This document shows, piece after piece, positions 1 to 6,015 of a DNA stretch of 7,999 bases. Numbering within the stretch: the stretch's first letter is position 1; each line of letters opens with the position of its first letter. A model generated the notes under the pieces. It was not told the DNA's origin. It saw only the letters and a program-made list of their open reading frames with translations, and did no database searches. A program made the position numbers and the translations under genes. Origin of the DNA: Candidatus Latescibacterota bacterium (lineage in GTDB: Bacteria > Latescibacterota > UBA2968 > GCA-2709665); the NCBI GenBank assembly GCA_030746455.1, contig JASLMQ010001057.1, forward strand, positions 1 to 7,999, in the 5' to 3' direction.

Positions 1-44
1 CTACGGCCGTCGAACCAGTTGAGGCTGTCCGTGGCACCGGGGCG
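1..44 (-). pseudogene. In-frame continuation of the propeller gene beyond the TGA
   Basis: Read in the same frame as the gene at 45-773, these bases encode RPGATDSLNWFDGR. This ends in the (N)WFDGR signature that the upstream repeats carry as NRFDGR. The TGA lies where the repeat pattern DGxxW expects Trp, so a single TGG-to-TGA change would explain the interruption. The rest of the gene lies outside the window. Confidence 0.55.
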
Positions 45-773
45 TCAGAGCACACCGTCGCGAGTCCGGGTGAGAATCCCAGCAAAGGGGCCGGCCAGCC
101 CGTCTTGCGATGTATACCGCGACCAGTTGCTGCCATTCAGCCTGAGTACCGGACCATCAAAGGTGGTGAACCACATCGAGCCATCGGCCGTGCCGCACGC
201 GCTGAGCACGCGGGGACGGGGTAGCTCTTCTGGCCCTGCAACCGAGGCCCAGGCCTCGCCACTGAACCGGCTGATGCCGGACCATGTCCCAGTTGTGTCG
301 CTCCTGGATCCGGTATGTCCAGCCCAGACGGTCCCATCGAAGGCCTGCGCCAGTCCAGTTGGCCACGTGCGCGGGCTCGTCAGCCCGTCTTCCACACCGA
401 AGTTCGTCCAGGTACGACCATCGAAACGGTTGATGCCGCCGCCGATGGTCGAAAGCCAGATAGCGCCGTCCTGTCCCTCGAGCAGGGAGTTGGCGTCATT
501 GCTTCCCAGACCGTCCCGCATTGTGTATGTGGTCCAGTGGTAGCCGTCGTAACGCTGCACTCCGCCGGGATCCGTGCCAATCCAGACGTGCCCGTTCCGG
601 TCCTGGAGGATGGCACAAACGCCGGAAGCCAGGCCGTTGCCGCGGTCAAAGCGGGTCCAGCGCCATGATTCCGTCACCGGGTCAGGAGAGGTTACCTGGA
701 GCGTATCCACGGCCACGGCGGGTGAGGCTGCGGCAAGGACGAGCACCGAAAGGAGAGATAACGGTCTGAGCAT
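45..773 (-). CDS. Secreted propeller-repeat protein, interrupted by a stop and partial
   Basis: The 242 residues begin with a clear Sec signal peptide: a positive Arg near the N-terminus, a Leu/Val/Ala core, and a likely cleavage after Ala-Val-Ala near residue 21. After it come repeated units of the two-component-regulator propeller type (Reg_prop), each with a DGxxW(I/L)(G/S)T-like strand followed by (N/Q)R(F/Y)DG and W..(F/Y/T)....DGL; copies are visible around residues 57-90 and 104-131, with degenerate ones to the end. Such repeats build beta-propellers, often the periplasmic sensor half of hybrid histidine kinases, or stand-alone exported proteins. The start is the ATG at 773, with a GGAG about nine bases upstream. 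The reading frame ends at a TGA (45-47), but the same frame continues with propeller-like sequence to the window edge, so the gene is probably longer in its intact form. Ligand and output domain cannot be seen. Confidence 0.75.
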   Translation of the reverse strand: MLRPLSLLSVLVLAAASPAVAVDTLQVTSPDPVTESWRWTRFDRGNGLASGVCAILQDRNGHVWIGTDPGGVQRYDGYHWTTYTMRDGLGSNDANSLLEGQDGAIWLSTIGGGINRFDGRTWTNFGVEDGLTSPRTWPTGLAQAFDGTVWAGHTGSRSDTTGTWSGISRFSGEAWASVAGPEELPRPRVLSACGTADGSMWFTTFDGPVLRLNGSNWSRYTSQDGLAGPFAGILTRTRDGVL

Positions 774-1010
774 GGATCAATCTCCAGCACGAGATAAGGC
801 ATGCCTCGAGCGATCCGAAGCACGCCGTGCATACCGTCCCCGAGTCCTCTGTGGACACCCCATCACCGCTCCGGACCCCGCAGGTGATCGTGCTTGAGCG
901 CAAGATAGTTCAGAGAAGCGTGTGATGCAAGAGGGAATGGCTGAAGCTGAGAGGGCCCGAAGATCGTGTGAGGCCAGTAGACACACCAGGCCGGCCTCGG
1001 CGCTATCTGG

Positions 1011-1039
1011 TTGCATTGCCACTTCGGCCGGGGTATGTT
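1011..1039 (+). promoter_or_regulatory. Weak candidate promoter upstream of the ettA remnant
   Basis: TTGCAT (1011-1016) is followed after exactly 17 bases by TATGTT (1034-1039). The -35 matches consensus at 3 of 6 and the -10 at 4 of 6. The bases around the -10, GGTATGTTA, resemble the -10 regions predicted for the Rrf2 operon and the sigma gene. The call rests on pattern only. Confidence 0.25.
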
Positions 1040-1047
1040 ACTGCGAG

Positions 1048-1061
1048 ACCACCTCGGTGGT
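1048..1061. promoter_or_regulatory. Perfect 14-base palindrome
   Basis: ACCACCTCGGTGGT is its own reverse complement. It lies just downstream of the weak promoter candidate at 1011-1039 and 75 bases before the ettA start. It could be an operator for a dimeric regulator or a short RNA hairpin. Nothing else in the window repeats it. Confidence 0.3.
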
Positions 1062-1135
1062 GGAAGGCCGACCTCGTAGCGCCCGAACATAGCCAGTGGC
1101 CTGAGTCCCTGGCACAGCCAAGTAGGTGCACACCC

Positions 1136-1420
1136 ATGAATACCGAACCGAACAAGATCATCTACTCGATGATGAAGGTCAGTAAGTTCTACGACAAGCG
1201 ACCCGTCCTCGAGAACATCTCGCTCTCGTACTTCTACGGCGCCAAGATCGGCGTGCTGGGACTCAACGGGTCGGGCAAGAGCACGCTTCTGAGAATCCTG
1301 GCCGGCGTCGACTCCGAGTTCAGCGGCGAGACCGTCCTGGCTCCGGGCCACACGATCGGTTACCTGGAGCAGGAGCCCCTTGTCGACGTAACCCGAACGG
1401 TCCGCGAGGTCGTAGAGTAG
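1136..1420 (+). pseudogene. ettA: EttA-type ABC-F protein, N-terminal fragment
   Basis: The 94 residues match the start of EttA, the ABC-F ATPase that binds the ribosomal E site and gates translation elongation according to energy state. Visible are the IIYSMMKVSK opening typical of the family, a Walker A motif GLNGSGKST (residues 42-50), the AGVD..F.GE segment, and a Q-loop-like IGYLEQEP with Gln at 79. The family is about 555 residues with two ABC domains, so signature motif, Walker B and the whole second ABC domain are missing. The reading frame stops at TAG (1418-1420) where EttA has a Glu, after TVREVVE, so a GAG-to-TAG change is likely. The start is the ATG at 1136, because EttA homology begins there; an upstream in-frame ATG at 968 adds only unrelated sequence. 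A functional copy is presumably elsewhere in the genome. Confidence 0.8.
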
Positions 1421-1554
1421 GGCGCTCAGTCAACCGTCGACCTGCTGAAGGATACAACAGAATCAGCGACCAGTTCGCCGAACCCATGTCCGATGACGAG
1501 ATGAACAAGCTGATCGAGCGCCAGGGCGAGGTGCAGGAGGAATTGGACATCCTG
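1421..1554 (+). pseudogene. ettA: Downstream EttA remnant, frameshifted
   Basis: After the TAG the frame continues with GAQSTVDLLKD, aligned to the linker helix of EttA (EEA.....VVNALKR). The homology then jumps by one base: from 1453 it reads YNRISDQFAEPMSDDEMNKL and continues through residues resembling the EttA helical segment before its signature motif. The junction AAG-GA-TAC suggests that a single base of a GAG or GAA codon was lost near 1451-1452. Together with the stop at 1418 this makes two independent lesions inside about 35 bases. EttA similarity ends near 1554. Confidence 0.7.
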
Positions 1555-1662
1555 GTCGAGCGGGTGCAGCGGGGCTGGCATACGGTTGACATCGCGATCG
1601 ACATCATCAACCAGGTCTTCGACAAAACGCCGGCCGCGGTATATGGGATTGACCCGAGCTAG
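1555..1662 (+). other. 35-codon tail of unknown origin fused to the EttA remnant
   Basis: In frame with the last EttA-like segment, 35 codons follow to a TAG at 1660-1662. They have a sensible amphipathic composition (VDIAIDIINQVFD core) but do not match the EttA sequence expected here, which should lead into the LSGGE signature. They could be the 3' end of another gene joined by a deletion. I do not recognise the family. The nucleotidyltransferase gene starts 26 bases later. Confidence 0.4.
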
Positions 1663-1688
1663 GCTGGCCTGAGAGAGGGGTTCTGCGT

Positions 1689-2993
1689 ATGCAGGCCGTC
1701 ATCCTTGCCGCTGGGAAGGGAGAGCGGCTCGATCCGTTCACGGTCACGCGTCCCAAGCCTGTTCTGCCTCTGGCCAACCGACCGCTGGTCGGGCTGCTCG
1801 CCGAGTTCCTGGGCGAGGCCGGGTGCGAAGAGGTCATCGTCGTTACCGGGTACAAGGCCGAGATGGTGGAAGACACGCTGGGGGATGGAAGCGCCTTCGG
1901 CGTCCGTGTCGTCTACGTGCGACAATCGGACCTCCTGGGGCCGATTCACGGTCTGCTCGAGGCAAGGGAACTGCTGGCCGGGCCGTTTCTCGCTGTCTGC
2001 GGCGACTGCTTCATCCGGCCGGAAGCCATACACGAGGCCCTGGCCGTGCACAGGACGGCAGATGCCCTCTGCACTCTGGCGGTTGGTCCCTCGTCGCGCC
2101 CGCTATACCATGAACAGGCCATTTCTGATGCGGACGGTCGGCTGCAGGGCATCCGGGACATAGCGGGAGATCGGCAGCGTGACGAGGACGACCTGGTGGC
2201 CGGACTGTGTGTCGCGGACGCCGGGATCTGGCAATGGGCTGAGAAGTTTGTCGCAGCGGAGCCGGACGAATGGGCCCGCTTCTTTGCCTGGCTGGCGCAG
2301 ACCCAGCCCGTTCAGATCGCCCGCAGCGACCACGAGTTCATCGATCTGGACTATCCCTGGGAGATTCGCGACGGGGCTGTCAAGGCCTACCTGTACGCGA
2401 CCACCGAAGCCTCGGTTTCCGAGAATGCCCTTATCGAGCCGGTCGTGAAGATCGAGGGGAGGGTGGTCATCGAAGATGGGGTCTTCATCGAACAGGGCAG
2501 TGTGGTGAAGAACGCCTGGATCGGCCAGGGCACCAGGGTGCTGGCCAACTCGTACATCAACGGGGCCTTCATCGGCCGGGAGTGTACCATCGGCCCACAG
2601 TGCTACGTGGGCGGCACGGTGGGGCACAACTCGAAGATCGGATACACGACGGAGTACGGGGCGTTGGCGCTGGGGCGCGTGGGCTTCTGGCATCAGTGCC
2701 ACATCAGCGGCGTCTGGGGCGAGGGATCGGGAGCGACGCCGAGCTGCAGCACGACCGAGCGGCGCGGGGGGATCGTGAAGGTGAGGGTGGGGGACCAGCT
2801 CATCAGCTCGGGGCTGGAATCCCTCGGCGCCTTCATCGGGGACCACAGCAGCCTCAACACGGGGGCCAAGGTGATGCCCGGACGGAAGATTGGCCCCCAC
2901 AGCGTCGCGGGTCCCAATGTCATCGTCTACCGGGACATCCCGCCACGGGTCCACGTGGTCGCCCGACAGGAGCTCGAGATCAGAGACCGGTAG
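1689..2993 (+). CDS. Sugar-1-phosphate nucleotidyltransferase with beta-helix domain
   Basis: The 434-residue protein has two halves. Residues 1 to about 235 form a GT-A-like nucleotidyltransferase domain: the opening carries LAAGKGERLDPFT..RPKP (residues 6-24), the phosphate-binding signature of enzymes that make NDP-sugars from a sugar 1-phosphate and an NTP, and CGD ending at Asp106 is the expected metal ligand. A DYPWEI segment near 220 resembles the YPWD motif of archaeal-type bifunctional enzymes such as ST0452. Residues from about 243 to 430 are hexapeptide repeats of a left-handed beta-helix, as in GlmU-type acetyltransferases, with GAFIGD.....G..V.PG.KIGP near the end. The role is probably cytoplasmic NDP-sugar supply for envelope or glycan synthesis; sugar and base cannot be told. 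One odd point is LGPIHG (83-88) where relatives have G-T-(A/G)-(H/D)-A. The ATG at 1689 has a purine-rich GAGAGAGGGG upstream. Length is normal for two-domain members and no lesion is visible. Confidence 0.85.
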   Translation: MQAVILAAGKGERLDPFTVTRPKPVLPLANRPLVGLLAEFLGEAGCEEVIVVTGYKAEMVEDTLGDGSAFGVRVVYVRQSDLLGPIHGLLEARELLAGPFLAVCGDCFIRPEAIHEALAVHRTADALCTLAVGPSSRPLYHEQAISDADGRLQGIRDIAGDRQRDEDDLVAGLCVADAGIWQWAEKFVAAEPDEWARFFAWLAQTQPVQIARSDHEFIDLDYPWEIRDGAVKAYLYATTEASVSENALIEPVVKIEGRVVIEDGVFIEQGSVVKNAWIGQGTRVLANSYINGAFIGRECTIGPQCYVGGTVGHNSKIGYTTEYGALALGRVGFWHQCHISGVWGEGSGATPSCSTTERRGGIVKVRVGDQLISSGLESLGAFIGDHSSLNTGAKVMPGRKIGPHSVAGPNVIVYRDIPPRVHVVARQELEIRDR

Positions 2994-3337
2994 GGATCGC
3001 CCAGAGCCCTCCGCCGCTCAGAAGGCTACTCCCCTCGGGTTCAGACTCAGCCCCCCCACATCATCCCTGACCAGAGGTTTCCATTCGACGCTTTCATAGG
3101 GTCGGCGATGAGCCAGGGAAGATCGCCCTCCGGGGGGGGAACACATGAGTACGCTCTCCGTCTCGAAATCTGCTGATTCCCAGATCCGTATCTGCACGCT
3201 GCCCAGCACGTTGACACAGCAGGGAACCGAAACGTCCGATAAGGGAACCCCAAGCACGATGGCAGCAGAGGACGGGGACTACCTCGCCTCCGTCCCGTGA
3301 TTGCGGCGCAATCTCGCCCATAGCACAGGGAGCATCC
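2994..3337. other. Intergenic stretch with homopolymer tracts
   Basis: These 344 bases hold no recognisable gene. A C7 run lies at 3051-3057 and a G8 run at 3132-3139; they could pair over a distance. A consensus -35 hexamer TTGACA sits at 3211-3216, with TCCGAT 18 bases on as a poor -10, which makes a possible promoter for the hydrolase gene. A 51-codon reading frame at 3145-3300 is listed separately. No terminator for the nucleotidyltransferase gene is obvious. Confidence 0.5.
3145..3300 (+). CDS. Doubtful 51-residue small ORF
   Basis: ATG at 3145 follows a G8 run by five bases, which could serve as a ribosome site, and the frame runs to TGA at 3298-3300. The product is Ser/Thr-rich, with no membrane segment or known motif. 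It ends 37 bases before the hydrolase start on the same strand, so it could be a leader ORF. There is no homology support, and it may be chance. Confidence 0.15.
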   Translation: MSTLSVSKSADSQIRICTLPSTLTQQGTETSDKGTPSTMAAEDGDYLASVP

Positions 3338-4867
3338 ATGTCCAACCGCACGCTCGCCCTTCACCCGGAGAACCCAAGGTGTCTCCTCTACCTGGGGAAG
3401 CCGTTCAAGATCCTCACTTCAGCGGAGCACTACGGTGCGGTGCTCAATGCCGATTTCGACTACGACGTCTATCTGACAGAGATGAGCCGTACGGGGCAGA
3501 ACGCCACCCGCGTTTTCACGTTCTACCGGGAAGTGGAGCATAGCATTCCGGCACTGGGTATCGAGAACACGCTGGCGCCCAGGCCGGAGGCTTCGGTTAT
3601 GCCCTGGCAGCGTGTGGCGGGCCACGGGAAGGCCGCGGACGGCCTCGGAAAGTTCGACCTGGACCTGTGGAACGGAGCCTACTTCGACCGGCTGAAGGAT
3701 TACGTCGAGAAATGTGCGGCGTCGGGCGTGGTATGCGAGATCGTCCTCTTCTGCAACCCCTACAGTCAGGACACGTATGATCTGTTTCCCTGTAGCAGAA
3801 TCAGTAACGTCAACGGCGTGGGAGGAGACCTCGAGGCGCCGAGTGATTTCATGACACTGGACACGCCGAGCATCGTGGCCTTCCAGGAGCGGCTCGTGCG
3901 GAAGGTCGTGACCGAGCTCAACCGGTATGACAACGTCTACTACGAGATCTGTAACGAGCCGAATATACGGGGTGAGCAGGCCGAGGAGAACGAGCGGAGG
4001 GTGGTGGGCTGGCACGCCCACCTGGCGCGCGTGATCCGTGAGACGGAGGCGAACCTGCGCAAGAAACACCTGATCGCGGCCAACGCCAGTTTCATCGTGA
4101 CCGTCTCCGACGAGGGCGACCCCCTGGTGAGGCGCCACGAAGACCGCAGCTATTTCGAGAACCCGGACGTAGACATTGTCAACTACCACTACATTTCAGA
4201 AAAGAAAGCGGCAGGCGGGTTGCAGTTCCGCGGTCCGAAGAATGCGGGCGACCGGGCGGGCCTGATCTGGCACTTCCTGAGCCAGCGGGATGCCTACCCG
4301 AAGCCCATCGTCTTCGACGAAACCTTCTCGGGAATCGTGCGAGGAGAATCCGAGCGATATGGGGTCAATCGAGCCGAAGCCTGGGAGATGATCCTGTCGG
4401 GCGGCGCAGGCTACAGCAACCTGGACTGGTCGTTCACGCCATCGGACGAAGCCGGCTCGGGCCGGGCCCCGATAGCCGACGGCAGGCTGCTGGACGGACG
4501 GCCGCTACGCGAATGGATCGGCATCCTGCACAAGCTGCTTGCCCATTACGATCTCGGGGCCCTTTCGCCGGCAACCGGTGTGCTCCCCGATGATATCCCC
4601 GGATATGGGTACGCCGCGTCGGCCGACGGGAGCGGCAGGTATATCCTCTACTTCGTCGACAAGGCGCTCCATAGACTGAACGCCTGTGAAGCCCGGTCCC
4701 TGAACGTTGCTCTCACACTGCCGCCCGGCAGATACGCGGTCCGGACACTCGATCCTAAGAGTGGCGATACATCCGATCCGTTTGACGTCGACAGCGATGG
4801 GACGGCGGCCCTGGAAGTCCCCTCCTTTGCCGAGGATGTCGCCGTGCTCGTGGCCAAGCTGGCATAG
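3338..4867 (+). CDS. Clan GH-A-like glycoside hydrolase, probably cytoplasmic
   Basis: The 509-residue protein has an N-terminal strand (LYLGKPFKILTSAEHYGAVL) that I associate with uncharacterised bacterial GH-A-like hydrolases, followed by a TIM-barrel pattern. YYEICNEPN places a candidate acid/base Glu at 207, the classic Asn-Glu-Pro at the end of strand 4. KPIVFDETF supplies a candidate nucleophile at Glu328 at the end of strand 7. The 121-residue spacing fits clan GH-A (GH5-like families). From about residue 430 a small beta-sandwich follows (RYILYF; GRYAVRTLDPKSGD; LEVPSFAEDVAVLVAKL), similar to the C-terminal Ig-like domains of such enzymes. There is no signal peptide, so it may act on imported oligosaccharides or glycosides. 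Substrate is unknown. The ATG at 3338 has GGGAG seven bases upstream. It may be transcribed alone: the nucleotidyltransferase ends 344 bases earlier. No lesion is visible. Confidence 0.8.
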   Translation: MSNRTLALHPENPRCLLYLGKPFKILTSAEHYGAVLNADFDYDVYLTEMSRTGQNATRVFTFYREVEHSIPALGIENTLAPRPEASVMPWQRVAGHGKAADGLGKFDLDLWNGAYFDRLKDYVEKCAASGVVCEIVLFCNPYSQDTYDLFPCSRISNVNGVGGDLEAPSDFMTLDTPSIVAFQERLVRKVVTELNRYDNVYYEICNEPNIRGEQAEENERRVVGWHAHLARVIRETEANLRKKHLIAANASFIVTVSDEGDPLVRRHEDRSYFENPDVDIVNYHYISEKKAAGGLQFRGPKNAGDRAGLIWHFLSQRDAYPKPIVFDETFSGIVRGESERYGVNRAEAWEMILSGGAGYSNLDWSFTPSDEAGSGRAPIADGRLLDGRPLREWIGILHKLLAHYDLGALSPATGVLPDDIPGYGYAASADGSGRYILYFVDKALHRLNACEARSLNVALTLPPGRYAVRTLDPKSGDTSDPFDVDSDGTAALEVPSFAEDVAVLVAKLA

Positions 4868-5028
4868 CTGCTGCGATCCGCTCCTCTACGGCATGGTAGC
4901 GCAGAAGGGCTGACCCACTTGAGACACCTGGGTTATGAACTGTCTTCCCGATATGAAGATGCGCCGCAGTCCGATTCCGTGGCCTGCGTGGTAGTGCCTT
5001 CCGGGGAGGCCTGAGCCAGGAGGGAATA

Positions 5029-5068
5029 GCGAAGGCCCCCAAGGCGTGATGCCAAGGGGGCTCTTTCG
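5029..5068 (+). terminator. Hairpin terminator between convergent genes
   Basis: GCCCCC (5035-5040) pairs with GGGGGC (5056-5061); inside, GGC pairs with GCC around a five-base loop after an A-A internal mismatch. Outer CGAA (5030-5033) can pair with TTCG (5065-5068). A short pyrimidine run, TCTTTC, follows the stem. It lies 167 bases after the hydrolase stop and 80 bases from the convergent hemerythrin-gene stop, so it could serve both strands. The T-tract is weak. The rest of 4868-5143 holds no gene I can support. Confidence 0.5.
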
Positions 5069-5143
5069 TGGCCAGTCCATAGGAGTCTAGGTGGACGGTA
5101 AGCTCCCCGACGGGGGTGTTCTGAAGCCACCCAGGCTCCGTTC

Positions 5144-5956
5144 TCAGGGATTATCGGACGTCGAAGCCGCTCCCTCGTATTTGCTCTCCAAGTCCATTAT
5201 GAACCGCTCGTATCGTTCGGGGACATCGTCCTCCAGTTGCCCGTCGGCTTCATCAAACCGTCGGAACAACTCGCCAACCTGAGTCGTGGTCAGGCCCCGA
5301 TCAATGTAGGGGAAGAGCACGCCGTCCTCCTTGTCGATGTGCTCTGTCAGCAGCTCGCGGTAGCACCGGAGGCTCCTGCACAGATCGTCGATGTCATCAC
5401 CGGCGACGGCCTCTCCCGCCGCGCGAACGTGCCCGCGAGCACTGCTGTGGTCCTGGTAGATGACCTTTACGAGCTCTTCCTCCGGGTCGACGTAGTCGAA
5501 GAGAATGCCCTCCTCCTTGAGGTGGTGGAGTTTGTCAGCGTAACCGCGTATGAAGTCGAGGACGTCCCGAATCAAGGCGGCGTCGAATTGGCCCGTGCTC
5601 TCGATCTCCTCCAGGATCGAGGGAAGCACGGCCAGCAGGCGCTTGATCCACACGTGCTCCTCGACCAGGCGGCGGACCGGCGGAGAGAACCTGTGCGCCG
5701 CCGGCGGAGGCAGCTCTTCTTCGGGAAGCACTTCGGGCGAAGGCACACACCGATCGGGATAGAGGGCCTTCTCGATCTCCCACATCAGCTGCGCCTGGCG
5801 CTGCGACGTCAGGTGGTGAAACTTCACCACGTCCGCCAGTGTGCACGTGCCCACGGTGCATGGCACGCAGGCGATGTGGTAACGCTCGAGGATGTCGCCA
5901 ACACCGGGATGATCGTCGATGATCGCCTTGACGCCGGTGGTCAGGTACCGTTCCAT
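5144..5956 (-). CDS. Hemerythrin-like di-iron protein, YtfE/RIC-like
   Basis: The 270-residue protein has an N-terminal domain (about 1-50) resembling the DUF542/DUF1858 domain of RIC proteins, with Cys30, Cys33 and Cys38 in a CxxC....C pattern. After a proline-rich linker (about 71-92) comes a four-helix HHE hemerythrin domain. Its likely iron ligands are His101, His145 with Glu149, His170, and His206 with Glu210 (HIDKED); the order and spacing resemble those in YtfE, where they bind a di-iron centre. RIC-type proteins act in the cytoplasm in repair of Fe-S clusters after nitrosative or oxidative damage; O2 or NO binding is also possible. The ATG at 5956 is chosen because a strong GGAGGT lies six bases upstream; a longer in-frame start at 6025 precedes it without such a site. 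It is the last gene of an operon behind an Rrf2 regulator and a Cys-rich protein, 59 bases after the latter, with a hairpin in the gap. Confidence 0.85.
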   Translation of the reverse strand: MERYLTTGVKAIIDDHPGVGDILERYHIACVPCTVGTCTLADVVKFHHLTSQRQAQLMWEIEKALYPDRCVPSPEVLPEEELPPPAAHRFSPPVRRLVEEHVWIKRLLAVLPSILEEIESTGQFDAALIRDVLDFIRGYADKLHHLKEEGILFDYVDPEEELVKVIYQDHSSARGHVRAAGEAVAGDDIDDLCRSLRCYRELLTEHIDKEDGVLFPYIDRGLTTTQVGELFRRFDEADGQLEDDVPERYERFIMDLESKYEGAASTSDNP

Positions 5957-5974
5957 TGGGCTACCTCCGCAGCT

Positions 5975-5991
5975 CTCGCCGGCCCGGCGAG
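5975..5991 (-). promoter_or_regulatory. Intergenic hairpin just before the hemerythrin ribosome site
   Basis: CTCGCCGG and CCGGCGAG flank a single base, so the RNA can form a GC-rich stem of about six pairs with a five-base loop. It ends a few bases upstream of the GGAGGT that serves the ATG at 5956. There is no T-run, so it is unlikely to be a terminator. It may affect message processing, stability or translation of the last gene. Confidence 0.45.
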
Positions 5992-6015
5992 ACGGGGGAC
6001 GAGGGTCGGGGGCCG

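Larger units (their letters stand above)
774..1135. other. Non-coding stretch between divergent genes
   Basis: These 362 bases separate the minus-strand propeller gene from the plus-strand ettA remnant. I see no credible coding sequence: the frames open here have no recognisable domain and no good ribosome site. The stretch should hold the promoter of the propeller gene and, originally, that of ettA. A perfect palindrome lies at 1048-1061 and a weak plus-strand promoter candidate at 1011-1039. I see no tRNA or riboswitch-like fold. Confidence 0.6.

Noticed and set aside
45..47. Genome-wide recoding of TGA as Trp
   Set aside because: TGA ends the Rrf2 gene (in an ATGA overlap) and the hemerythrin gene at plausible points, so a local nonsense change or error is simpler.
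968..1135. Longer N-terminus for the ettA fragment from the ATG at 968
   Set aside because: The extra 56 residues have no EttA similarity, while the family normally begins close to the ATG at 1136.
2103..2954. Minus-strand open frame of 283 codons
   Set aside because: It is a shadow of the nucleotidyltransferase gene, with His/Pro/Asp-rich content typical of antisense reading.
3018..3257. Minus-strand frame that might be a decayed gene between the nucleotidyltransferase and the hydrolase
   Set aside because: The translation has a few protein-like stretches but no recognisable family and no ribosome site.
4915..4950. Possible insertion-sequence end near the GACCCACTTGAGACACCTGGG segment
   Set aside because: It reads like a transposon terminus, but I find no inverted partner, target duplication or transposase in the window.
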